Part shown: positions 34,736 through 41,921 of the stretch, one piece after another | Numbering within the stretch: position 1 is the stretch's first letter | Layout: each line of letters starts with the position of its first letter | The notes under the pieces: generated by a model | Told to the model about the DNA's origin: nothing | The model's input: only the letters and a program-made list of their open reading frames with translations | Database searches by the model: none | From: Lutimaribacter_A marinistellae | GTDB taxonomy: Bacteria > Pseudomonadota > Alphaproteobacteria > Rhodobacterales > Rhodobacteraceae | Reading direction: 5' to 3' | Length of the DNA stretch: 64,000 nt | Assembly: GCF_042648365.1 (NCBI RefSeq) | Contig: NZ_JBHRXI010000008.1 | Location: 28,821-92,820, forward strand | Program-made: the position numbers and the translations under genes

Positions 34736-35207
34736 CCATTCGCGATGCATTGAGATGGGCATAATTCTCCGCGCCGATGCGCTCGTGCAGGTCTAGCTGG
34801 GTTTCGAGGAAGTCGATATGGCCTTCTTCATCGGCAAGAAGTTCCTCGAACAACTCCTTGGTCACCCAGTCTCCGACGGACGCGCAATACTCCCGCGCTT
34901 CCTTGTAGAGCGCGCGCGCCTCGTGCTCGGCTGCCAGGTCGCATTCCAGCGTTTCCTTTGGGTTCTGACCGGTGCGGATCGGGTCCAGCTTCTGCAGGTT
35001 GGGATGACCTTCGAGGAACAGGATACGCGCGATCAGCTTGTCGGCGTGGTTCATCTCCTCGATCGATTCCTCGCGACTTTTCTTGGCCATGTGGCCAAGG
35101 CCCCAGTCTTCCTGCATGCGGTAATGCAGCCAGTACTGGCTGACCGCCGTCAGTTCACTTCGCAGCGCGCGGTTGAGATACTCGATGACTTTCTCGTCGC
35201 CCTTCAT
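34722..35207 (-). CDS. bfr: Bacterioferritin
   Basis: This 161-residue protein has normal Bfr length. The di-iron ferroxidase ligands are recognisable: E18 in RSELTAVSQYWLHYRM, E51/H54 in EEMNHADKLIARI, E94 in EHEARALYKEA and E127/H130 in LADEEGHIDFLE. The haem-binding methionine lies in the EEMNH segment (M52). It stores iron as a 24-mer in the cytoplasm. A GAGGA ribosome site for the ATG at 35207 lies within the end of the ferredoxin gene, so the two genes overlap by 53 bp and are expressed together. Confidence 0.95.
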   Translation of the reverse strand: MKGDEKVIEYLNRALRSELTAVSQYWLHYRMQEDWGLGHMAKKSREESIEEMNHADKLIARILFLEGHPNLQKLDPIRTGQNPKETLECDLAAEHEARALYKEAREYCASVGDWVTKELFEELLADEEGHIDFLETQLDLHERIGAENYAHLNASRMDEAE

Positions 35208-35454
35208 GGTTCAGATCCTCTTCCTGTGTTGCTTCACGGCGCAGACCGCGAAGGTGCATGGGAACTTCAAGGTTGTCGTTTTTCCGCATCGTGTCCACGA
35301 ACAACGCAACACATCCCCCGCAATCGGCGGCTTTGCCGAGCGCGCGATACACCTTTCTGGGCGTGATGATCGTCTCGGGGTCCGAGGCGCGCATCCAGTC
35401 GATAGCGGCGTTGATGTCGTGATCGGTGATGCTGGTGCAGTGACAGATGATCAT
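35155..35454 (-). CDS. bfd: Bacterioferritin-associated ferredoxin (BFD-like [2Fe-2S])
   Basis: This 99-residue protein has the BFD cluster ligands C4-x-C6 (MIICHCTSITDHDI) and C-x2-C further on (ADCGGCVALF). BFD proteins donate electrons to bacterioferritin to release stored iron. The C-terminal ~40 residues form a non-conserved tail that reads over the start of bfr. Coupled to bfr and 48 bp downstream of the first imelysin, it ties iron storage to the uptake operon. Confidence 0.9.
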   Translation of the reverse strand: MIICHCTSITDHDINAAIDWMRASDPETIITPRKVYRALGKAADCGGCVALFVDTMRKNDNLEVPMHLRGLRREATQEEDLNHEGRRESHRVSQPRAAK

Positions 35455-35502
35455 TGTCGGGCCCTGTTGTGTTGTCGGGGCGGTCGGCCCCGGCCTGTAA
35501 AC

Positions 35503-36765
35503 TCACTGAAAGACGGCTGTCGGATCGTCGAGGCTGTCCGAGCCTTCGAACTCGATAGTGTCGAGCTCCAACTCGGCCACGATGCGTTCGATAGATCGTG
35601 TTTGCGTAATCAGCGCATCGACACCGCCCATGACCAGTTGCTCACCCGCGTCGTTTCCGCGTTCGAGCATCTGGTCGTAATGAAATCCGGCCTCGGCCGC
35701 CGTCTTGATCCGGCCTAGCGCCTTCATCGTCTCCGACAGGCGAGTCTGCATCTCGGCGTCGAGGTCGGGGTTCTTCGCGGCAACGAGATCCGAGATGGAG
35801 GCGCCGGAAACAAGCGTTCCGTCTGTGCGGACATACTCACCCAGATATACGTTCTGGATGCCCAACCCGTCGTAGTAATGGCTGTTATGCGTGTTGTCCG
35901 AGAAGCAGTCATGCTCTTCTTCGGGGTCGTTCAGCATAAGGCCCAACCGCATCCGCTCGCCCGCCTGCTCCCCGTAAGAAAGCGAGCCCATGCCGGTCAG
36001 GATCGCCGACAGCCCCGCCGCCTCGTCCTGCATCAGTGCCGCGCGCGCATCGCCTTCTTCGGTCCACTGGGCCGCCATCCATTCAAGGTCAGACACCAGA
36101 AGGTCGGTCGCCGCGGACAGGTATTCCGCGCGCCGGTCGCAATTGCCGCCAGTGCAGGCATCGGCCTGCGCGTAGTCGGTCCAGGGGCGGTTGCCTGCAC
36201 CGTCCCCATGCCCGTTCAGGTCCTGCCCCCAAAGAAGGAACTCGATCGCGTGATATCCGGTCGCGACATTTGCCTCGATCCCGTCGACCTCGTGCAACGT
36301 GTCCTGCAAGAAGGCCGGGGTGATGTCCGCCGCGTCGATCTCTTTCCCAGACAGCGTGAAGGAGGTGTTCGCGATCACGTTCAGGGCGGCCAGCTGGTTT
36401 TCGTCCGACGGACCACCATAGGCCCCGTCGACATAATCGATCAGACCTTCGTCCAGCGGCCAGGCATTCACCTTGCCTTCCCAATCATCCACGATCGGGT
36501 TGCCGAAGCGAAAGACCTCGGTCTGCTGATAAGGCACCCGTGCAGCCAGCCACGCGTCACGCGCAGTTTGCAAGGCTTCGGGCGACGGGCTGTCAATCAG
36601 CGTGGCGACCGCATCTTGCAGGGTCCTGACGGCCGTCAGGCTGTCCTCGTACTTCGCCTGCGCGATATCAGCATAGGTATCCAGAACTTCGCCTGCCGAT
36701 TGCGCCTGCGCGCCCACGGCCAGACCCGCTGTCAGTGCTGTGGTTGTCAATAATGTCCGGATCAT
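35503..36765 (-). CDS. Imelysin family iron-regulated periplasmic protein
   Basis: The protein has 420 residues from the ATG at 36765, which has AAGGA upstream. It has the signal peptide MIRTLLTTTALTAGLAVGAQA. The conserved G-x-H-x-x-E motif is intact (GYHAIEFLLWGQDLNGHG), as is the NxxxGE-like region (SLSYGEQAGERM). IrpA/imelysin proteins are iron-regulated and implicated in iron uptake at the cell envelope. It is upstream of bfd-bfr and the di-haem oxidoreductase and is the first large gene of the operon. Confidence 0.92.
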   Translation of the reverse strand: MIRTLLTTTALTAGLAVGAQAQSAGEVLDTYADIAQAKYEDSLTAVRTLQDAVATLIDSPSPEALQTARDAWLAARVPYQQTEVFRFGNPIVDDWEGKVNAWPLDEGLIDYVDGAYGGPSDENQLAALNVIANTSFTLSGKEIDAADITPAFLQDTLHEVDGIEANVATGYHAIEFLLWGQDLNGHGDGAGNRPWTDYAQADACTGGNCDRRAEYLSAATDLLVSDLEWMAAQWTEEGDARAALMQDEAAGLSAILTGMGSLSYGEQAGERMRLGLMLNDPEEEHDCFSDNTHNSHYYDGLGIQNVYLGEYVRTDGTLVSGASISDLVAAKNPDLDAEMQTRLSETMKALGRIKTAAEAGFHYDQMLERGNDAGEQLVMGGVDALITQTRSIERIVAELELDTIEFEGSDSLDDPTAVFQ

Positions 36766-36944
36766 CTCGGGGTCCTTCTGTGCGCTTCGCTTTTTGAATC
36801 CAACCACTGATGCCAGGGCCGCCAGACCTCGAAATGATCAAGCAAGGGTTCGACCGGCATGTCCCGACACTCTGCACTGTCGCAAGCCGTCTGCATCAAT
36901 TCGCAGCGGCAAGGCAGGCAAAAACCATCGGCTTGGCGGTACAT
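36762..36944 (-). CDS. Possible small cysteine-rich protein ahead of the imelysin operon
   Basis: This 60-residue frame has five cysteines, four of them within CLPCRCELMQTAC and the fifth in SAEC. Its stop overlaps the imelysin start as ATGA, the signature of translational coupling used throughout this region. A weak AGGGA lies upstream. The C-x2-C-x-C pattern could bind metal or iron-sulfur, but I recognise no family. If real it would be the leading gene of the iron operon, downstream of the iron box at 37011. It could also be an untranslated leader. Confidence 0.4.
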   Translation of the reverse strand: MYRQADGFCLPCRCELMQTACDSAECRDMPVEPLLDHFEVWRPWHQWLDSKSEAHRRTPR

Positions 36945-37010
36945 CTGTGAGTGGTCCCTGGATTCGGGGTGGCAATAACCCGACTTATTTTGTCGGCCTT
37001 ACGGCGAACC

Positions 37011-37027
37011 TGACTGATTCACTCAGT
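37011..37027 (-). promoter_or_regulatory. Candidate iron-responsive operator (TGA-N9-TCA)
   Basis: TGACTGATTCACTCA fits the TGA-N9-TCA pattern reported for iron-responsive Rrf2-type (RirA/IscR-like) sites in alphaproteobacteria. Within it lies a perfect inverted repeat ACTGA-N5-TCAGT (37013-37027). It sits 67 bp before the small ORF start that opens the imelysin operon. Confidence 0.6.
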
Positions 37028-37184
37028 AAATGCAATGCCGATCCTGAAAGAGAGTTTGTCGCACCCGTCTGGCAGGTTGCTCCAGTGCCGACCGAACCCG
37101 CGAACCGCCGGTATTCGGTTCTTTCGCGCTGCTGCCCATTTGCCCTCTGGACGTGAGGCACTGGGGCTGCGAATACTGTCCACG

Positions 37185-37345
37185 ATGGTGTCCGGCTCTG
37201 ACAGGGCCGGCTGAAAAGGGAACGCGGTGCAAGACCGCGACTGCCCCCGCAACTGTAAGCGGCGAGCAACCCCGGCGAACACCACTGGGCCACTGGTCCG
37301 GGAAGGTTCGGGGGCGCTTTGACCCGCAAGTCAGGAGACCTGCCA
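37185..37345 (+). ncRNA. Cobalamin riboswitch (B12 element)
   Basis: The conserved blocks are in order: a 5' arm ending GCCGGCTGAAAAGGGAAC, GGTGCAAGACCGCG, the core GACTGCCCCCGCAACTGTAAGC, CCACTG, GGGAAGG, and the 3' block GCAAGTCAGGAGACCTGCC. Cobalamin binding normally shuts down downstream expression. The next genes are the 103-residue protein and the BtuF-like protein. Confidence 0.95.
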
Positions 37346-37483
37346 TCCCGGACACGCGTCGCGTGTTGCGGTCAACTCAACCCGGGCGGGGTGCCCCGGA
37401 TGCGGAGAGGAACGACCGATGGACCGCCAAGGCCCTGACACATCGCCGCTGACCATCCCCCGCCGATCTGCGCGGAGGGCGCG

Positions 37484-37795
37484 ATGCTACTGGAACGAAC
37501 AATCTCACAACTCGACATAGGCCCAGTCCCGCCGAACGTGGCGCAACAGATGGGGCAGCTGGGTTACATGCAATGGATTGCCGCCCTGCCGGGAGGGATG
37601 GACTACCGCGAAGCCGCGCGCCGCGCATTGGCAACGGCGCAACCATTCGCGGGCCACTCGCCCGCTGTTGCCGCGTTCTGCGCGCTTGTTCAGGCATCGC
37701 TCGATTCGCCCCTGACGCCTCTGCCGATGCGGATGCCGCCGCGTGTACGCCGGGGCGGTCGTCGCGCGTGTCTCGCGGCGCGGGCGATTCCTTGA
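37484..37795 (+). CDS. Hypothetical protein downstream of cobalamin riboswitch
   Basis: This 103-residue frame has GGAGG at good spacing before the ATG. The first ~75 residues (QMGQLGYMQWIAALPGGMDY through AAFCALVQASL) look like a compact helical domain; the C-terminus is Arg-rich and low-complexity. There is no signal peptide and no recognised family. Its position between the riboswitch and the BtuF-like gene, 24 bp upstream of the latter, implies a cobalamin- or corrinoid-related role. Confidence 0.65.
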   Translation: MLLERTISQLDIGPVPPNVAQQMGQLGYMQWIAALPGGMDYREAARRALATAQPFAGHSPAVAAFCALVQASLDSPLTPLPMRMPPRVRRGGRRACLAARAIP

Positions 37796-37819
37796 TGACG
37801 AAAACAGGGTGACACCCGC

Positions 37820-38599
37820 ATGAGGACATTTCCGCCTGAACGGATCGTTTGCCTGACCGAGGAAACCGTCGAAACCCTCTACCTGCTGGGAGAGGAGGAC
37901 CGTATCGTCGGGGTTTCTGGCTATGCCGTGCGCCCCAAGCGGGTTCGCAAGGAAAAGCCGCGCGTTTCAGCCTTTACCTCCGCCGACATTCCCAAGGTCC
38001 TGGCTCTCGAACCGGACCTCGTGCTGACATTCTCCGACCTTCAAGCCGACATCGCCGCCGACCTGATCCGCGCAGGCGTCACCGTCATGGGGTTCAACCA
38101 GCGTGACGTGGCTGGGATTCTCGCGATGATCCGGCATGTCGGGACCATCGTCGGTCGGGCCGATCGTGCGGAACAGCTTGTTGTGGGCTACATCTCGAAA
38201 CTGGCCGATCTGTCGGCCTCGACAAAGGGCAAACCCCGCCCACGTGTCTATTTCGAGGAATGGGATGACCCCATGATTTCGGGCATCCACTGGGTGTCGG
38301 AACTGATCGGCACCGCGGGCGGGGACGACGTTTTCCCGCAACTGGCGTCCGAGCCGGCCGCCAGGGATCGTATCGTCACCTCCGACCGGGTCGTTGCGGC
38401 AAGGCCGGACGTGATCATTGCCTCATGGTGCGGCAAGAAGGTGCGGCCGGAGAAGATCGCCGCGCGGCCTGGCTGGGATCAAATCCCGGCGGTCCGCGAC
38501 GGGCGGATCGTCGAAATCAAGTCGCCGCTTATCCTGCAACCCGGTCCTGCGGCGTTGACCGACGGGCTCGACGCGATCGTTGCAGCCCTGCACGGCTGA
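37820..38599 (+). CDS. BtuF-like cobalamin-binding protein without signal peptide
   Basis: This 259-residue protein has the type III periplasmic-binding-protein fold of BtuF/FhuD (RIVCLTEETVETLYLLGEEDRIVGVSGYA, VLALEPDLVLTFSDLQADIAADLIRAG and PGWDQIPAVRDGRIVEI). It starts MRTFPPERIVCLTEE with no export signal, and no upstream in-frame extension supplies one, so it appears cytoplasmic. No BtuC or BtuD gene is nearby; the next gene is convergent znuB. Riboswitch control supports a role in cobalamin salvage or intracellular handling. Confidence 0.85.
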   Translation: MRTFPPERIVCLTEETVETLYLLGEEDRIVGVSGYAVRPKRVRKEKPRVSAFTSADIPKVLALEPDLVLTFSDLQADIAADLIRAGVTVMGFNQRDVAGILAMIRHVGTIVGRADRAEQLVVGYISKLADLSASTKGKPRPRVYFEEWDDPMISGIHWVSELIGTAGGDDVFPQLASEPAARDRIVTSDRVVAARPDVIIASWCGKKVRPEKIAARPGWDQIPAVRDGRIVEIKSPLILQPGPAALTDGLDAIVAALHG

Positions 38600-38627
38600 T
38601 CGTGTTCGGGATCCCGCCAGCCTTTGG

Positions 38628-39431
38628 TCAGTGCATGGATTTCCGCGTTCTGCCGAGGCTTACGAGGTTGAGCGCGGCAAAGACAAGTGCCGCGACACAG
38701 ACGATGGACGGCCCCGCAGGCGTGTCGAAAACATAGGCCCCCTGTAGCCCGGCAACCGCGGAAAAGGCGCCTATTCCCCCCGCGATAAGCGCCATGCCTT
38801 CGGGGGTGCGCGCAAGGCTGCGCGCCGAGGCGGCAGGTATGATGAGCATCGCCGCGATCAGCAGGACGCCGACCACCTTGATCGCCACCGCAACCGTGAT
38901 CGCCAGCGATAGCGTCAGGATCAGTTGTTCGCGCTTGGGGTCCAGCCCGCTGGCATAGGCAAGCTCTTCGTTCAGGGTCGAGGTCAAAAGCGCCGACCAC
39001 CGCCACGTGATAAGCGCGATGACCATCGCCACGCCGCCCCAGATCACCACAAGGTCAGAGCGGGAAACCGCCAGGATATCCCCGAACAGATAAGCCATCA
39101 GGTCGATGCGGATTCCCGAAAGGAAAGAGACGGCTACCAGCCCGAAGGCCAATGCAGAATGGGCGAGAACACCCAAAAGCGTGTCCATCGCGTATCCGCG
39201 ACCCGTCAGAAAGGTGACGACAAGCGCCATCAACAACGCCACCGCCATCGCGCCCGGAAACACCGAGATCTGTAGCGCAAGCGACAGTGCCACGCCGAGG
39301 ATCGCGGCATGCGCGGTGGCGTCCCCGAAATAGGCCATCCGCCGCCACACCACGAAGCATCCCAGCGGCGCGGCGGCAAGCGCCACGCCGATCCCTGCCA
39401 GCGTGGCGCGTGTCATGAAATCGTCGAGCAT
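38628..39431 (-). CDS. znuB: Zinc ABC transporter permease ZnuB
   Basis: This 267-residue ABC-3 family permease has about eight hydrophobic segments (LAGIGVALAAAPLGCFVVWRRM, GYAMDTLLGVLAHSALAFGLVAVSFL and VKVVGVLLIAAMLIIPAASA). It forms the membrane channel for high-affinity zinc import with ZnuA and ZnuC. Its ATG overlaps the znuC stop by one base (TAATG). It is the last gene of zur-znuC-znuB and convergent with the BtuF-like gene. Confidence 0.93.
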   Translation of the reverse strand: MLDDFMTRATLAGIGVALAAAPLGCFVVWRRMAYFGDATAHAAILGVALSLALQISVFPGAMAVALLMALVVTFLTGRGYAMDTLLGVLAHSALAFGLVAVSFLSGIRIDLMAYLFGDILAVSRSDLVVIWGGVAMVIALITWRWSALLTSTLNEELAYASGLDPKREQLILTLSLAITVAVAIKVVGVLLIAAMLIIPAASARSLARTPEGMALIAGGIGAFSAVAGLQGAYVFDTPAGPSIVCVAALVFAALNLVSLGRTRKSMH

Positions 39432-40162
39432 TATTCGGCCGCCTCGTGGCTATGCGCGTGATCGTGGTTGTGATCGTGCCGGTACAGCGCCAGCGCGCCC
39501 CCGGTGCCCGTCCCGAACAGCGCCCGGTACTCGGGCGCCGAGGCCACGACCGCCGGTGTCCCCTCGCAGCAGACGTGACCATTGAGGCATATCACCCTGT
39601 CCGAGGCGCTCATGACCACGTGCAATTCATGGCTGATCATCAGCACGGCGCAGCCGGTTTCGCGGCGCACCTCTTCGATCTGCCGGTAGAACGCCGCCGA
39701 ACCCGGCTGGTCCAGGCCCTGTGTCGCCTCGTCCAGAAGCAGGACATCCGGGCGGGTGATAAGCGCCCGTGCCAGCATCACGCGCTGCAACTGCCCCCCC
39801 GACAGGCGCGACATCTGCCGTTTCAGCAGGTCGGGCACGCCTGCCGTGGCAAGCGCCGCCCGGCTGTCCTCTCGTGACACCTTTCCGGTCAATCGCATGA
39901 AGCGCTCCACCGTGATGGGCAGTGTCTGGTCGATATGCAGCTTTTGCGGGACATAGCCGATCCTGAGGCCAGGCTTGAGCCGTACCGCGCCGCGGGTCGG
40001 TTCGGCGGCACCAATGATCGCGCGCAACAGGCTCGTCTTGCCCGACCCGTTCGGGCCGACGATGGTGACGATCTCGCCGGGTTCGATCCGCAAATCGACA
40101 TTGCGCAAGACCGTGTTCGCGCCATAGGCGACGCTCAGGTTTTCGACGGCGATCAGGCTCAT
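39431..40162 (-). CDS. znuC: Zinc ABC transporter ATPase ZnuC
   Basis: The protein has 243 residues from the ATG at 40162 (MSLIAVENLSVAYGANTVLRNV), which overlaps the zur stop (ATGA); the longer open frame upstream is an artefact over zur. Walker A is GPNGSGKTSLLRA, the signature is LSGGQLQRVMLARAL, Walker B is VLLLDEATQGLD, and the H-loop is MISHELH. The C-terminus ends in a His-rich tail (YRHDHNHDHAHSHEAAE), which is plausibly zinc-binding. It energises ZnuB. Confidence 0.95.
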   Translation of the reverse strand: MSLIAVENLSVAYGANTVLRNVDLRIEPGEIVTIVGPNGSGKTSLLRAIIGAAEPTRGAVRLKPGLRIGYVPQKLHIDQTLPITVERFMRLTGKVSREDSRAALATAGVPDLLKRQMSRLSGGQLQRVMLARALITRPDVLLLDEATQGLDQPGSAAFYRQIEEVRRETGCAVLMISHELHVVMSASDRVICLNGHVCCEGTPAVVASAPEYRALFGTGTGGALALYRHDHNHDHAHSHEAAE

Positions 40163-40656
40163 GAGTTGGCCTTGTCGCTGCAGGCCGGGCAGACGCCCTC
40201 CGCCTCGACCACGGTTTTTTCGATCTGGAAACCGGCGGCCCGGGCCGCGGCCCCAAGCGTTCCGCGGGCAGGCGCCGACCGCGCCTCGGCCACGTTGTCG
40301 CACAGGCGGCAGATCATGAAGGCCGGCGAATGATGTTCGCCCGGATGGGCGCAGGCCACAAAGGCGTTCAGCCGCTCGATCTTGTGTACGAAGCCGTTCT
40401 CGACCAGGAAATCGAGCGCGCGATAGGCCACTGGCGGCTGCGAGCCGAAACCCGCTTCGCGCAAAAGGTCGAGAATCGCATAGGCGCCAAGCGCGCGATG
40501 ATCCTGCAGCAGCAACTCCAGTACCTTGCGCCGCACCGGCGTCATGCGCAGCCCCTCGGCGGCACAGCGTGTCTCGGCTGCGGCCAACGCCTGCGCGACG
40601 CAAGCGGCGTGATCATGCTTTTCAAAGCCGGTCGGGGCAATCGGGTCGGCGGACAT
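40159..40656 (-). CDS. zur: Fur-family zinc uptake regulator Zur
   Basis: The protein has 165 residues from the ATG at 40656, preferred because GTGAGG lies at correct spacing; the ATG at 40677 lacks a ribosome site. It has a winged-helix DNA-binding domain (GLRMTPVRRKVLELLLQDHRALGAYAIL and PPVAYRALDFLVENGFV). Metal sites are CAHPGEHHSPAF, the C-x2-C in ICRLCD and the C-terminal C-x2-C in VCPACSD. Together with the adjacent znuBC and znuA this identifies Zur rather than Fur. It is the first gene of zur-znuC-znuB, divergent from znuA. Confidence 0.93.
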   Translation of the reverse strand: MSADPIAPTGFEKHDHAACVAQALAAAETRCAAEGLRMTPVRRKVLELLLQDHRALGAYAILDLLREAGFGSQPPVAYRALDFLVENGFVHKIERLNAFVACAHPGEHHSPAFMICRLCDNVAEARSAPARGTLGAAARAAGFQIEKTVVEAEGVCPACSDKANS

Positions 40657-40706
40657 GCGCTTCGCCTCACTTGTCATGTTATTTTGTATCAGTTATGCCG
40701 GGTGAA

Positions 40707-40723
40707 ATGTTATATAATCACAG
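40707..40723. promoter_or_regulatory. Candidate Zur box between zur and znuA
   Basis: ATGTTAT-ATA-ATCACAG is a 17-bp imperfect inverted repeat. A near copy (ATGTAAT-GAA-ATCACAT) lies before the GTPase operon at 41898-41914. Both end 7-9 bp before a start codon. The position within the zur/znuA divergent promoter fits Zur repression. Confidence 0.7.
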
Positions 40724-40732
40724 GTGACTCCC

Positions 40733-41806
40733 ATGTCCAGCAAGCTCATTCCTCTCTCAGTTTCGGCCGCGCTGATGGGCGGCACGGCCCTTGCCGACGC
40801 GCCCAGTGTGGCCGTTGACATCGCTCCTGTCCACTCGTTGGTGGCCCGGGTCATGCAGGGTGTTGGCACGCCGAACCTGATCGTGCAACCGGGTGCCTCT
40901 CCGCACGAGTACAGCCTGCGACCTTCCGAGGCCGCCGCCTTGCAGGATGCCGATCTCGTGTTCTGGATGGGCGACGACCTTACACCGTGGATGGCCGATG
41001 CGGTTGAAACCCTTGCATCCGGTGCCGCGGTGACCAGCCTGCTTGAGGCCGATGGAACGACACTGCTCGATTTCCGCGAAAGTGCCCTCTTCGAAGCGCA
41101 TGATCACGGCGCGCACGACGATGATCACGACGATCACGCCGAAGACGAAAAACATGACGATCACGATCATGCCGAGGCGGATGGCCATGATGACCACGAG
41201 CACGAGGAACACGCCGAGGCGGATGGCCACGACCACGACGACCACGACGATCACGACCATGAGGAGCATGCCGACCACCATGGACATGACCATGGCGAGC
41301 ATGACCCGCATGCATGGTTGTCGCTTGAAAATGCCGGCACCTGGATGAATGTCATCGCTGCGCAGCTTTCGGCGGCTGACCCGGACAATGCGGGTGCATA
41401 TTACGCCAACGCGACCGCCGCCCGCGAGGAGTTCGCGGCCCTTGCCGAAGAGATCAAGGCGACCCTCGACCCGGTTCGCGGCGGCTCGTTCATCGTGTTT
41501 CACGACGCTTACCAGTATTTCGAGAGCAATTTCGATTTCCCCGCGTCCGGAGCAATCTCGCTCAGCGATGCATCCGATCCCAGCCCGGCGCGTATCGCCG
41601 AAATCCAGGGCCGCATCCGCGAGGAAGGTATCGATTGTGTGCTTGCCGAACCGCAATTCAATCCCGGCCTGATCGAAACCGTCCTCGAAGGTACCGATGC
41701 CTCCACAGGCGTCATCGACCCGCTCGGGGCCGAGCTTGAGGTCGGTCCGGCGCTCTATCCGCAACTGCTGCGGAACATGGCAAAGACGCTGGCGGACTGC
41801 CTGTAA
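40733..41806 (+). CDS. znuA: Zinc ABC transporter substrate-binding protein ZnuA
   Basis: The protein has 357 residues from the ATG at 40733 with AGGTGA upstream. It has the signal peptide MSSKLIPLSVSAALMGGTALA. Zinc-site histidines occur in IAPVHSLVARVM, GASPHEYSLRPS, DPHAWLSLEN and FHDAYQYFE. An unusually long acidic His loop (residues ~124-193, alternating His, Asp and Glu with two AEADGHD units) precedes DPHAW and would collect zinc. It delivers Zn2+ to ZnuBC in the periplasm. It is the only gene on this side of the divergent zinc promoter before the GTPase operon. Confidence 0.95.
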   Translation: MSSKLIPLSVSAALMGGTALADAPSVAVDIAPVHSLVARVMQGVGTPNLIVQPGASPHEYSLRPSEAAALQDADLVFWMGDDLTPWMADAVETLASGAAVTSLLEADGTTLLDFRESALFEAHDHGAHDDDHDDHAEDEKHDDHDHAEADGHDDHEHEEHAEADGHDHDDHDDHDHEEHADHHGHDHGEHDPHAWLSLENAGTWMNVIAAQLSAADPDNAGAYYANATAAREEFAALAEEIKATLDPVRGGSFIVFHDAYQYFESNFDFPASGAISLSDASDPSPARIAEIQGRIREEGIDCVLAEPQFNPGLIETVLEGTDASTGVIDPLGAELEVGPALYPQLLRNMAKTLADCL

Positions 41807-41897
41807 CGCCATGTGATGACCGGTCGGCGCGCAAGCGTCGGCCGGTCCCTCCAACCTGTCCGTTTGGTGCGCATCAGCGCCAAACTCGGCCGTCAAA

Positions 41898-41914
41898 ATG
41901 TAATGAAATCACAT
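41898..41914 (+). promoter_or_regulatory. Candidate Zur box before COG0523 GTPase operon
   Basis: ATGTAAT-GAA-ATCACAT is nearly the same inverted repeat as at 40707-40723 and likewise sits directly before the start codon (41922), leaving only 7 bp. This suggests a very short leader or leaderless transcript. Confidence 0.7.
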
Positions 41915-41921
41915 AACGTAC

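Noticed and set aside
37421..37522. Short open frame (33 aa) between the cobalamin riboswitch and the 103-aa gene
   Set aside because: A GAGAGGA lies upstream of its ATG, but it overlaps the downstream start out of frame; a leader-peptide role cannot be supported from sequence alone.
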